Part shown: positions 8,308 to 15,716 of the stretch, piece after piece | Position numbering within the stretch: the first letter of the stretch is position 1 | How the letters are laid out: the number at the start of each line of letters is the position of its first letter | Assembly (NCBI GenBank): GCA_030530605.1 | Contig: JAUMUO010000003.1 | Location: forward strand, 1-47,052 | DNA from: Candidatus Saccharimonadota bacterium | Lineage (GTDB): Bacteria > Patescibacteriota > Saccharimonadia > Saccharimonadales > Saccharimonadaceae | DNA: 47,052 bases | Reading direction: 5' to 3' | Made by a program: the position numbers and the translations under genes | Notes under the pieces: generated by a model | Seen by the model: the letters and a program-made list of their open reading frames with translations, nothing else | Database searches by the model: none | Told to the model about the DNA's origin: nothing

Positions 8308-8382
8308 TGGTGCAGGTGGAGAGAGTCGAACTCTCGTTTCAAGTTTGGAAAACTTGTATACTAACCGCTGTACTACACCTGC
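8308..8382 (-). tRNA. tRNA-Gly (TCC)
   Basis: Acceptor GCAGGTG/CACCTGC, anticodon stem-loop CAAGT-TTTCCAA-ACTTG (TCC), T-loop TTCGACT and encoded CCA. Its promoter TGGTATAAT ends 8 nt before the 5' end. It is 4 nt from tRNA-His, so they are co-transcribed. Confidence 0.95.
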
Positions 8383-8450
8383 GTGGCATTATTATACCAC
8401 AAAAACCACCCTCTAAACAAGGGCTAATTTATTGTGTAGCCACGCCTATA

Positions 8451-9062
8451 TTATTTTGATTTTGGTTTTGGTTTTAATTCTAATTCCCCAAACGTCCCTC
8501 GATCTGTATAATAGTTTCCACTAATAGTACCATCATCATTAACACATAATAAGGCCGTACCGTAATGGATGGGACTTCGTTTTCTAACCATCGCCCCAGG
8601 TTCATTAAAGTAGGTTGCTATTAGTTTCTGCCCGGAACCGTCTTGTTTGATTGCGATATCCACTGACTGACTTTTGCTCTCTTTGGTTTTAAGAGACATA
8701 GAAAGACTTAGGAGAGTCTGAGAGAAAGAAACTTCGATTTCATGAGGCTTCCTTTTTAAGTTCTTACCAGATTTATTATCGTAGTTCGAAAACAGTTCCC
8801 CACTGTACTGTTTTCTAAGTATCGGCACGCCAATTAATTCGCTGATTATTTTATTTCTCCACAAATATCTATTGAATAACCAGCCGAAAACAGCAGATAT
8901 TGTAATTGCTTCACTAGCAAAACTAAATAGAACATATACGGCCCCTATTGTATCGTGGACGAATAATTTATCCGTTACCTCCGACAATGATAGTAGAAGA
9001 CGTAAGGAAAATATGATTATCGTGGTCCATATAAGTATCTTCAGAAATTTTTTCGTCGTCAT
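8451..9062 (-). CDS. cap15: Cap15-like CBASS effector (2TM + beta-rich domain)
   Basis: 203 aa, starting 1 nt after the stop of the CD-NTase gene, with AGAGG of its SD inside that gene's end. Two membrane helices at about 7-27 (LKILIWTTIIIFSLRLLLSL) and 38-66, then a short basic turn (RNKIISELIGVPILRK) and a ~115-residue domain that reads as alternating beta strands (IEVSFSQTLLSLSMSL, QKLIATYFNEPGAM, GTISGNYYTDRGTFG). This is the architecture of Cap15, the SMODS-associated 2TM beta-strand-rich effector. In the known family the beta-barrel binds a cyclic nucleotide made by the partner cyclase, and the protein then disrupts the inner membrane to kill the phage-infected cell. Adjacency to the cyclase is the strongest support; the family call rests on topology and context. 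Confidence 0.8.
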   Translation of the reverse strand: MTTKKFLKILIWTTIIIFSLRLLLSLSEVTDKLFVHDTIGAVYVLFSFASEAITISAVFGWLFNRYLWRNKIISELIGVPILRKQYSGELFSNYDNKSGKNLKRKPHEIEVSFSQTLLSLSMSLKTKESKSQSVDIAIKQDGSGQKLIATYFNEPGAMVRKRSPIHYGTALLCVNDDGTISGNYYTDRGTFGELELKPKPKSK

Positions 9063-9063
9063 A

Positions 9064-9960
9064 TTAAACCTCTAGAAATTCTACCATCCTATCCAACCAT
9101 GGAGATACGCTGGCCTCATCCCATTTTCGATCTGGGGAAAATAACGGAAGCTCGCAGCTAACTTCGTTCCAATCTTGGTAAGCTTTAATATTAAAGCTAT
9201 CCTTCAGAAAACTAATAGCCCTTCCAACTGCTTCAATCCAACTGTCATTTTCCGTAATTATGTTATCTGGAATATTATAGATGAGACATTCAACAAGGAA
9301 GGAAGAAATTTTATCACCATTAATCAATCCAGCCTCAATCATGTCATTCCTTATATGTTTCATTATGCGGACTAGTTTTTTATATTTCCCACCCGTGTAA
9401 TTATTTTTTATCCGACCGTTCTCAATGTGTTGATTGGGATAATTTATGACTTCCTGACCATCTAACGAAACTAGATACACTCCTTCTCGGAATTTATACG
9501 GTTTATCACTATATGGTACAGAGTAGTCACGAAACTGGAGTGCTGGCACAACATCAGCTTTGATGCGGTAGGTGTTTTCATCAATCTTGATAGATTTGTT
9601 GCCGTCGTGTAGATTTTCTCTGCCGAATTTCGTATTAAGTGCCTCTTTCACTTGATTCCGGTACTCTTTAAAGGTTAAGTTTGCTGATTCAAACCCATAA
9701 TCTGATGAGGTTTTACCAATTGGGTATTTAACATGGAAGACTTTTTTACACATAACACAGACGTCAATATCACTATCTGTTCGGACATTGGTATTATTAG
9801 CGTACGAGCCTTGTAGGAAAACATTGACATTGTAGTCATTGAAAAATTGGTTATCTTTCAAGGCGGATTTAATCATTGAAATGGTATTTTTAGCACGTTG
9901 TTCCTCAGTTATAGAGAGTGGCTGAGCCCACGCTGTAAAAGTCTCTTCTTCAAATTTCAT
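9064..9960 (-). CDS. cdn: CBASS cGAS/DncV-like nucleotidyltransferase (CD-NTase)
   Basis: 298 aa; AAAGGAGGAG precedes ATG 9960. The polymerase-beta fold signature is intact: G51-S52 in QGSYANNT, the metal-binding pair D64/D66 in TDSDIDV, and the third acidic residue D136 in RIKADVVPAL. The N-terminal helix FTAWAQPLSITEEQRAKN is typical of CBASS oligonucleotide cyclases, which sense phage and synthesise cyclic di- or trinucleotides. The C-terminal half is helical. The next gene codes a Cap15-like effector, so this is a minimal type I CBASS operon without Cap2/Cap3 ancillary genes. I cannot assign the clade or the nucleotide product. It has no clear promoter of its own and may be read from the DUF3892 gene 82 nt upstream. 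Confidence 0.9.
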   Translation of the reverse strand: MKFEEETFTAWAQPLSITEEQRAKNTISMIKSALKDNQFFNDYNVNVFLQGSYANNTNVRTDSDIDVCVMCKKVFHVKYPIGKTSSDYGFESANLTFKEYRNQVKEALNTKFGRENLHDGNKSIKIDENTYRIKADVVPALQFRDYSVPYSDKPYKFREGVYLVSLDGQEVINYPNQHIENGRIKNNYTGGKYKKLVRIMKHIRNDMIEAGLINGDKISSFLVECLIYNIPDNIITENDSWIEAVGRAISFLKDSFNIKAYQDWNEVSCELPLFSPDRKWDEASVSPWLDRMVEFLEV

Positions 9961-10042
9961 ATTCTCCTCCTTTTAAACTTATTATTATTTTATTTGCTTG
10001 GGGATGCCTAACAGCTGCGCAGACGCCCCGCTGTTTAGTGGA

Positions 10043-10336
10043 CTATTTGATCTCTGGCAAATTGCTCAGATTGTCCGTCGGGTCCCCATTAGGAATTGTT
10101 TTTAGATACTCAACTCCGTCCGGACTCCTCTTAACTTCACATCTGGCGCCATCTTCACCGTCCCGAAATGTACAAGCTAGGAACCCACTCTTCAACCTAT
10201 TAACCATAGTTTGACGGTGATCCCAACTCTCGCAATATTCCCCCTCGCTGAAGCACCAATAATAGTACTTATCGATGGCACTGTCAGGATCTGAATAGTT
10301 GCCATCATCTTTTGAAATTGCATAAATATGAAACAT
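10043..10336 (-). CDS. DUF3892 domain protein
   Basis: 97 aa; AAGGAG is 7 nt before ATG 10336 and a TATAAT box lies just before it. The end, YLKTIPNGDPTDNLSNLPE, closely follows the conserved C-terminus of DUF3892 (YLRT..DG...DNL..LPE). The start MFHIYAISK also fits, with an acidic middle section and a VNRLKSG turn. Function of the family is not known. It lies directly upstream of the CBASS cyclase on the same strand, so it could be co-transcribed with it. Confidence 0.75.
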   Translation of the reverse strand: MFHIYAISKDDGNYSDPDSAIDKYYYWCFSEGEYCESWDHRQTMVNRLKSGFLACTFRDGEDGARCEVKRSPDGVEYLKTIPNGDPTDNLSNLPEIK

Positions 10337-10388
10337 TGTAATTCTCCTTATTATAGTATTGCTTTTTACTGCTGATATGTTATTATAA

Positions 10389-10480
10389 GGAGGTAGTAAA
10401 ACTTACCGTTTCTTAACTACCTCAACACTACTGCTCGGCTTGGGGCAGTAGTGTTTATTTAATCCTGTTTTTCATATTTA
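10389..10480. other. hairpins and a 6-codon mini-ORF between accessory genes
   Basis: In the 172-nt spacer: an 11-bp perfect stem AACACTACTGC/GCAGTAGTGTT (10424-10455; on the plus strand followed by TTTATTT), an 8-bp stem GAGGTAGT/ACTACCTC (10390-10423), and on the minus strand AAGGAGG followed 5 nt later by a mini-ORF coding MKNRIK (10475-10455). A 7-bp imperfect palindrome TCACCAC-AC-GTGGTGA lies at about 10491-10506. This could be a leader-type control region for DUF3892/CBASS or simply a terminator plus chance motifs. Confidence 0.4.
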
Positions 10481-10508
10481 CCTCCTTATTTCACCACGTG
10501 TGGTGATA

Positions 10509-10901
10509 TTAATTTATTATCTTCTCTAATTGTAGCACGAACAGGTCGTCATAGTCAAATCCATTTTCTCTAATTTTTACATTGGAGTAGTCATACCTGC
10601 CCGTTCTTATTTCTCCTACTAGCCCATTGACAGCAAAAAAATTCTTCGCCGTGATGTAGCCGCCGCTATGTAGCCTGTCGCTGCCACTGATTTTAAATCC
10701 TCTCTCGTCGTAAGATTTCAAAAATTTAATGGCAATCTGGTTAGTGCTCCTCTTAAAGTAAAGTAACACACACTTTGCATTTTCTAGCTTGTTTATTCTA
10801 TAAAATGCTGATGGGAAATTTATAAGATAGTTCTTTGTAATGGTTATTTTATTAACTACTTTACTTATTGATTGATTGTCGTATAGTTCAAAACCTTCCA
10901 T
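10509..10901 (-). CDS. small accessory-island protein, unknown
   Basis: 130 aa; AAAGGAG is 8 nt before ATG 10901, with GGTATAAT upstream. No signal peptide or membrane helix. The sequence ITKNYLINFPSAFYRINKLENAKCVLLYFKR..NQIAIKF suggests a small alpha/beta fold of strand pairs; ..GYITAKNFFAVNGL follows. I have the impression of a widespread small hypothetical family found near defence genes, but cannot name it. It sits upstream of DUF3892 and CBASS on the same strand. Confidence 0.7.
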   Translation of the reverse strand: MEGFELYDNQSISKVVNKITITKNYLINFPSAFYRINKLENAKCVLLYFKRSTNQIAIKFLKSYDERGFKISGSDRLHSGGYITAKNFFAVNGLVGEIRTGRYDYSNVKIRENGFDYDDLFVLQLEKIIN

Positions 10902-11190
10902 TTGACGTTCTCCTTTTATTTAATAATATTATACCACTGTTTTTCCCATTTAGCATTATTTTATTGAATAAATACTCCCTAGCCTTTCAGCTAGGGTGTA
11001 CGGGTGCTCCCGAATAATTCTATTATAAATATAAGGCCTTGCTAACTACTTTATTTATTCCTAATGTAAGTTTCTCAGTCTAACCCCGTCAGGCGGTGAT
11101 TTTCCTGACAAGTTGTGGAAAAGTATGATATAATGTATTTATTCTTGGGCGAGCTGGTGGGCAAAATAAATAATTTAATCTGGAGGTGTT
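10902..11190. other. intergenic region with stem-loops and toxin-fragment promoter
   Basis: No gene seen. It holds a GGTATAAT promoter for the 130-aa gene (minus), the hairpin CCCTAGC-CTTTCA-GCTAGGG (10975-10994) followed by a CGGG/CCCG dyad and AATAATTCTATTATA, a GTCAGG/CCTGAC stem near 11087-11113, and a plus-strand extended -10 TATGATATAAT (about 11127-11137) for the toxin fragment. Confidence 0.5.
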
Positions 11191-11394
11191 ATGGATGATT
11201 TTGACCATTGGAACGAAGTAAAGAAAAAACTACACAGAAAGGGCAACTGCCCGCCAATTAAGGACGGCGAAGTGTGGTGGTGTGGAATTGGAAGGAATCT
11301 TGGCGTAGAGATAAATGGTAAAAGCGGGCAATTCTCTAGACCTGTAGTAATTATGAGAAAAATAAGCCATCATAGTTTTATGGGGGTTCCATGA
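11191..11394 (+). pseudogene. truncated MazF/PemK-family toxin
   Basis: 67 codons. TGGAGGTG lies 2 nt before ATG 11191. The text FDHWNEVKKKLHRKG...KDGEVWWCGIGRNLGVEINGK..FSRPVVIMRK..HHSFMGVP matches the N-terminal half of MazF/PemK endoribonuclease toxins, including the WWC..G.N.G.E..GK signature and the RPVvi strand. A TGA follows at VP, exactly where the family normally continues with LTs. The other frames downstream show no remaining MazF sequence, so this is a deletion or replacement rather than a simple frameshift. No antitoxin gene is adjacent. Confidence 0.7.
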
Positions 11395-11494
11395 GATATT
11401 CTCCTAAAAAATGTGCCCTTCTCGTGAGAGTTGGGCAGGCGGGTATCCCCGAATATGTTTTTATTATAGCGCGCTTTCGTTAAAAAGTCAAGGG

Positions 11495-11528
11495 CGAAAA
11501 TCACCCCTACCAAGAGGGGTGATTTTCG
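11495..11528. terminator. bidirectional terminator
   Basis: Perfect 14-bp stem CGAAAATCACCCCT / AGGGGTGATTTTCG with a 6-nt loop. It separates the defence island from the surface gene 11568-12494 and can end transcription from both sides. Confidence 0.85.
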
Positions 11529-11567
11529 TGTGTGAGGTTGGTTTTAGGAAGTTTTTTTGGGGCGAAA

Positions 11568-12494
11568 TTAGGCTTCTGCCTTCTTGCGGGACTTTGCGCG
11601 GGAGATAATCCAGAAGATAACCGCAAGGATGAAGACACCGATTAAGATTAGAACCCACATCGGGCAGATGATGACGAGCTTTTCGATTTTGGAAACTTCG
11701 TCAAAGATTTTGACCTCGGATTCTACCCTGTAAATGCCGATTGCAGGGGCATTATCCCATTTCGCGGTATAATATCTCTTGGTGCCCGGGAGAAGAGTTT
11801 GCTTCTCTGGATTATCTTCGTTGTTATAAAGAGATTCTCCGCCAAAGAATGGGAAAACTCGAAGGATGTACGATGCGGTAGCGTGGATATTGCCCTTATT
11901 CTCTATGAAAGAGGTGGCGGAAATAGGTGGGTTGAAGTAAAATCCCTGAATATCATTTGAAATAATAGAGGCTTCACGGCGCGTTTCGCCTTCTATCGTG
12001 GCATAAATTACCGAGCCAATCGCGACATTTTGACCAATTGAAATACCTTCCTCAGAGGAGCCACTGCTTGACATTACGGAAAGGAACTCATACTGTCCAC
12101 CGCCGGGGGCATCCTGCGGAACAGTAATTGAGAAGCTGACCTCAGCCTGCTCGCCTTTTTTCACGATAACATCATCATCTGACAGAGTCGTCCACCTGGT
12201 AATCATACTTCTCTCTGATTCCGTGGTGAAATCTACTTTGTAATTATTTTCTTCGTCGTTTTTCGCAGTGTATGGGGACGCATTGGTTGACAATTTTACA
12301 TCACCACTACCGTCGTTAGTAACTGTAAAAGTGCCATTATAAACTTCGCCGGGCTTTAGCTTTAAGTCAAAGTAACTTGGTACAACCTGTAGGCTAATTG
12401 TAGTTGCCTGGGCATTATCCGAGTGACTAATACCAATGATGCCGGCAGATAAAATACCTAGCGCAATGACAAATTTTGAAAGATGTTTTTTCAT
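11568..12494 (-). CDS. DUF916-like surface protein, paralogue 1
   Basis: 308 aa. Start at ATG 12494 with AAGGAGG 3 nt before it; an upstream start would contain this SD. Signal peptide (MKKHLSKFVIALGILSAG, cleavage after NAQA). Two beta-sandwich regions: residues ~25-150 (PSYFDLKLKPGEVYNGTFTV, TPYTA-like step, DAPGGGQYEF) and ~155-265 (FIENKGNIHATASY, LLPGTKRYYTAKWDN, GIYRVES). One C-terminal helix (VLILIGVFILAVIFWII) and a basic tail follow. This is the layout of DUF916/WxL-interacting proteins of Gram-positives. It shares GGQY, the VENxGN-type step, the W[DG]xAP..GI block and KLVIICPMW with the proteins at 27569 and 28555. It lies downstream of a small exported protein but has its own TATAAT promoter. 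It likely binds or holds surface subunits. Confidence 0.8.
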   Translation of the reverse strand: MKKHLSKFVIALGILSAGIIGISHSDNAQATTISLQVVPSYFDLKLKPGEVYNGTFTVTNDGSGDVKLSTNASPYTAKNDEENNYKVDFTTESERSMITRWTTLSDDDVIVKKGEQAEVSFSITVPQDAPGGGQYEFLSVMSSSGSSEEGISIGQNVAIGSVIYATIEGETRREASIISNDIQGFYFNPPISATSFIENKGNIHATASYILRVFPFFGGESLYNNEDNPEKQTLLPGTKRYYTAKWDNAPAIGIYRVESEVKIFDEVSKIEKLVIICPMWVLILIGVFILAVIFWIISRAKSRKKAEA

Positions 12495-12568
12495 TTTCCT
12501 CCTTATGTAACTTACTTCATTATACACTAGTCGCTCGTAAAATGGTAGAGGTAAAATTGACAATTTCA

Positions 12569-12596
12569 AAAAAACGCCCCTGAGAGGGGCGTTTTT
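12569..12596 (-). terminator. intrinsic terminator of 12612-13295
   Basis: AAAAACGCCCC / GGGGCGTTTTT stem with a short loop; works on both strands. Confidence 0.85.
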
Positions 12597-12611
12597 CACT
12601 TGAAACCTCGA

Positions 12612-13295
12612 TTACTCAACAGGAGTAATAGAGTTGTTTAAATTAGCATCAGAAGCAACAGTATAAGTCGCAGAACCGCTGTAGGTACCGGCAGCCTGGC
12701 TTGCCGCGATGTTGATACCATAGTTAGCGACATAAACATTCGTAGTTAACCCAGTAAGACCATTAACACTATCAATCTGTCCATTAGCGCCTTTGTAGCC
12801 CGTGGTTGCTCCGTCTACGAAAGCTGCCAAAGCTGTACCATTTTTAGCAACTTGAATACCCCAACCACTGGTAGTATTGCCAGAAGCATTCACAGCAGTA
12901 ACACTTTCGAAATCAGCAATAGAGCTAGCCGGATCACCAGTCAAGTCAGTAGTGACGGCACTAAGTGTATAGCCAGACGGATAGTTAGTGGTAACACGAA
13001 TTTCAGTCTGGTCAAGTAGTGAAACACCTACACCCGGGGCGAGACTAGAGCCAAAGTTGACAGCTGTAAGATCAGCAAAAGCGTTAGTACCGTCAGCGTC
13101 AGGTTGCTGAGCAGCAACCCAGTCCGAAGGAGTAGCGTTCATATCCTTAACTTCAATTTTCACGCCATTAGCAACGGTAGCTTGAACCGGAACAGTCACG
13201 CTATAGTTGGCAGCGAAAGATGCCATTGGAAGAGCGGCAACGCCCAAAGCGGCAGCAACGCCGAGACCTGCGATAATTTTTGTTGATTTTGACAT
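12612..13295 (-). CDS. small exported beta-rich surface subunit 1
   Basis: 227 aa. Signal peptide MSKSTKIIAGLGVAAALGVAALPMASFA. The mature part is Ala/Thr/Val-rich with no cysteine or membrane helix: NYSVTVPVQATVANG.., PSGYTLSAVTTD, a SGWGIQVAKNG step and a C-terminal strand SQAAGTYSGSATYTV. The same order (GY.LSA, GW.x.V, GTY....TYT) occurs in the proteins at 29638 and, more loosely, 45661, so these form a family. Each has a strong promoter, and two lie beside DUF916-like genes, as WxL proteins do in Gram-positives, although no WxL motif is visible. Likely an abundant exported subunit; the exact role is unknown. Confidence 0.8.
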   Translation of the reverse strand: MSKSTKIIAGLGVAAALGVAALPMASFAANYSVTVPVQATVANGVKIEVKDMNATPSDWVAAQQPDADGTNAFADLTAVNFGSSLAPGVGVSLLDQTEIRVTTNYPSGYTLSAVTTDLTGDPASSIADFESVTAVNASGNTTSGWGIQVAKNGTALAAFVDGATTGYKGANGQIDSVNGLTGLTTNVYVANYGINIAASQAAGTYSGSATYTVASDANLNNSITPVE

Positions 13296-13327
13296 AATAT
13301 TTTTTCCTTTATTTTAATTTATTTTAT

Positions 13328-13379
13328 TATGACCTTTGTTAGGTACTTTTATTGTATCTCCATAAAATGCTAATGTCAA
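13328..13379 (-). promoter_or_regulatory. consensus promoter with AAAGGTCATA box
   Basis: Minus strand TTGACA (13379-13374), 17-nt spacer, TACAAT (13356-13351), then AAAGGTCATA (13337-13328) near the transcript start. The same decamer follows the promoters at 30233 and 46357. Confidence 0.8.
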
Positions 13380-13390
13380 TATAAAAATAT

Positions 13391-13414
13391 AAAAAATCGC
13401 CCATTTTTTGGGCG
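13391..13414 (-). terminator. intrinsic terminator of the alaS-tpiA operon end
   Basis: CGCCCA/TGGGCG stem, loop of T/A, followed on the minus strand by ATTTTTT. It ends the gene 13435-14145. Confidence 0.85.
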
Positions 13415-13434
13415 GTTTTCCACAGGTTTATACA

Positions 13435-14145
13435 TTACTTAAAGAAAGCTAGGTAAACAAACACACCAACGCCGGCGCCGAGGAGAACGGTGATAATCAC
13501 GGTGAGGGCCATACCGAACTTACTGCCGGCCTTTTCCTCTTTGGTTTCTACTGGAGTTTCAGCGTTCTCTGGAACCTTGTCTGCGTGACGAATAAATTCT
13601 TCTTCTTTGAATTCTTCTCTAGGGGTTGGTTCCAAAGCCTCTACAGAGGCAACATTTTCGCGAACCGGGATGCGTGTAGAGAGCGGGCGCTTTTCAACGT
13701 GGAAATTCTTGATGAACGGGGAGCGACGAACAGTGGTTTCGGTTCTGGTTTCTTTGACCTGAGATAAAACTTCTTCCACATAATTGTCAGAATCATTATC
13801 AGAGATAAAATCTTCTTGGGCCTCTTCGTTTGAGTCTTCTTCATCTTCGAAACCATTGAACTCGGCCATTGGGCCTTCATCATATTCTTCTTCGTACTCG
13901 TCTTCCGGCTCTGTAATTATTGTTGTTTCTTCAACAACAGGAGTACTAGCAATAACGTCGCCAACCGTAAGATTCTCAACTGGGGTGTCTTCTACTAACG
14001 GAACTACGGTAACTTTAGGGGTAGCGGCAGCCTTTTTAATCTTCTTGCGTGGCACAAAATCTATGTATTTACCACGTGGGCGCGGAGCCGACTTTTTCTC
14101 TGCGGCTGGGGCTGGTTCTACATCTGGGGCGACTACTTTGCTCAT
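13435..14145 (-). CDS. acidic tail-anchored membrane protein
   Basis: 236 aa; its ATG shares 1 nt with the tpiA stop (TAATG), so it is translated as the last gene of that operon. The N-terminus is Pro/Ala/Lys-rich (EPAPAAEKKSAPRPRGK), and residues 75-135 are very acidic (EDEYEEEYDEG, EDEEDSNEEAQED). A single helix at the very C-terminus (GMALTVIITVLLGAGVGVFVYLAFF) ends in one Lys. The bulk is therefore cytoplasmic and probably disordered. No domain recognised. The operon partners are glycolytic and tRNA-charging enzymes, which says little about its role. Confidence 0.75.
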   Translation of the reverse strand: MSKVVAPDVEPAPAAEKKSAPRPRGKYIDFVPRKKIKKAAATPKVTVVPLVEDTPVENLTVGDVIASTPVVEETTIITEPEDEYEEEYDEGPMAEFNGFEDEEDSNEEAQEDFISDNDSDNYVEEVLSQVKETRTETTVRRSPFIKNFHVEKRPLSTRIPVRENVASVEALEPTPREEFKEEEFIRHADKVPENAETPVETKEEKAGSKFGMALTVIITVLLGAGVGVFVYLAFFK

Positions 14146-14915
14146 TATTTTATCACTCTCTTAGCTGTATCAATTATATCAATAAAGTGATCCGCAATCA
14201 AGGATGAGCCGCCGATGAGAAGGCCGTTCACCCCAGGAATCATCAGATAGGCACCAGCGTTGGACGGGTTGACCGAGCCGCCGTAAAGAATCGGGATTTC
14301 ATCAGTAGCAGCTTTGCCGTAAAGCGCCTTTAATTGTTCTTTGATAATCTTAATACTCTCGGCGATGTCGTCTGGGCCGGCCAAGCGAGAACCTTTGGTA
14401 CTGGAAATCGCCCAGACCGGTTCATAAGCCACAATGACTTTCTTCAAATCTTCGGTGGAGACTTCGGAAAGGCCGCCTAGCAGCTGATCTCTTAAAACAT
14501 CCTTAGTTTCGCCAAAAGTTTTTTCGGACTCGGTTTCGCCAATACAGAGAATCGGGGTGATACCATTTCTGAGGGCGGCGGCAACTTTATTTCTAATATC
14601 TTTATCGGTTTCTTTGAAAATGTTGCGACGCTCTGAGTGGCCGATAATAACATAGTCTGCCACGCCTTTAAGAGCGGAGATGCTGGTTTCGCCGGTGTAG
14701 GCGCCAAAATCTTGATAATAACAGTTCTGGGCGGCCAGTTTCAGGCGCTTGCGATCAATCTGCAAAGATAGAGGCTGAAGTGCTAAGGTTGTCGGGGCGA
14801 TTACCACCTCTAGCCCACGTGCGATTTTCAGTCTTTTTAAGAGTTTATGAAGATAAAGTGAAGATTCACCGACGTTCAGGTTCATCTTCCAGTTGCCCAC
14901 AATATAAGTTTTCAT
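14145..14915 (-). CDS. tpiA: triosephosphate isomerase
   Basis: 256 aa, full length. It interconverts dihydroxyacetone phosphate and glyceraldehyde 3-phosphate in glycolysis. Catalytic residues are present: N/K in VGNWKMN near the start, His in IIGHSERR (~95) and Glu in AYEPVW (~168); the phosphate-binding GG..L.GG end is also there (YGGSVNP, IGGSSL). The mobile loop 6 reads AISSTKGSR in place of the usual AIGTGKTA, keeping the Lys. ATG 14915 lies 4 nt after the stop of the PMM-like gene with no SD, so translation likely depends on coupling. Confidence 0.95.
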   Translation of the reverse strand: MKTYIVGNWKMNLNVGESSLYLHKLLKRLKIARGLEVVIAPTTLALQPLSLQIDRKRLKLAAQNCYYQDFGAYTGETSISALKGVADYVIIGHSERRNIFKETDKDIRNKVAAALRNGITPILCIGETESEKTFGETKDVLRDQLLGGLSEVSTEDLKKVIVAYEPVWAISSTKGSRLAGPDDIAESIKIIKEQLKALYGKAATDEIPILYGGSVNPSNAGAYLMIPGVNGLLIGGSSLIADHFIDIIDTAKRVIK

Positions 14916-14919
14916 ACTA

Positions 14920-15708
14920 CTATTTTATCACACCCAGGATTCCGCGCAAGGCATAAGCTGTATCTTCGTGAGAGCGAACGGTGATGGTGTCGATGCCCAT
15001 TTTGACTACCGGGTAATCGTTGCCACCAGGCTGAGTCATATCGCCGAAATATAGCACCTCTTCTTTGGTGACTTTCAGTTCCTCTAGCAATTTACCCATA
15101 CCAAATTCTTTGTTCATCCCCTTCTTGAAGGCATTAATAGAGGTCGTGCCGCCAATCTCAAACTGGAATTCTGGGGCCTTTTCAACGGCTTTTTTAACAA
15201 TCGCCTGGCGCTTTTTGGTGTCTCCGTCCCAGCCATATTTTTGAGCGGTGCCGGCGTGCTGGCCAAGTGCCGAAAATGCCACCATCGAACGGCGGTTTTC
15301 AATAATCTGATCGCCTTCTTCCAACTTATCTTCTTCCCAATAGCCGGTTTCTCTCGCCGCCTCCTCTAAGGCCTTAAAGATTTTAGCCACTTCTTCATCG
15401 GTAAGAGGATAATCATAAACTAACTTCCAGTTTTTCTCATCGTAATTTTCGGTCTTGTTTTCATAGATGTAATACTGTGTACCCTGAGCCACAAAGAGGT
15501 GAAGATTCTCTAGTTGCTTCGGAGTTACACCATGCTCAACTAGACGGTTGACGATTTGAATTAGAAACTGGTCAAATTTCTGACCGGAAATCGGGCAGAT
15601 TTTGAAATGGTCTAGACAGCCGATTAAAAGCTCAGCAATTTCATCTGGAATAGGGGTTTTAGCGATATTTAGAGTTTGGTCAATGTCAAATGATAATACT
15701 TTTTTCAT
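14920..15708 (-). CDS. HAD-IIB phosphatase, eukaryotic-type phosphomannomutase-like
   Basis: 262 aa. AAGGAGG lies 3 nt before ATG 15708. HAD motif I is FDIDQTL (D8, D10). The later motifs FEIGGTTSINAFKKGMNK and YFGDMTQPGGNDYPV match the eukaryotic PMM family (GG..S.D.FP.GWDK and FFGD.T.PGGND), including the metal-binding Asp and the cap-domain insertion between residues ~85 and 190. It probably converts mannose-6-P to mannose-1-P for surface glycans, or acts as a related sugar-phosphate phosphatase. It is in the operon with tyrS and tpiA. Confidence 0.8.
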   Translation of the reverse strand: MKKVLSFDIDQTLNIAKTPIPDEIAELLIGCLDHFKICPISGQKFDQFLIQIVNRLVEHGVTPKQLENLHLFVAQGTQYYIYENKTENYDEKNWKLVYDYPLTDEEVAKIFKALEEAARETGYWEEDKLEEGDQIIENRRSMVAFSALGQHAGTAQKYGWDGDTKKRQAIVKKAVEKAPEFQFEIGGTTSINAFKKGMNKEFGMGKLLEELKVTKEEVLYFGDMTQPGGNDYPVVKMGIDTITVRSHEDTAYALRGILGVIK

Positions 15709-15716
15709 ATTCCTCC

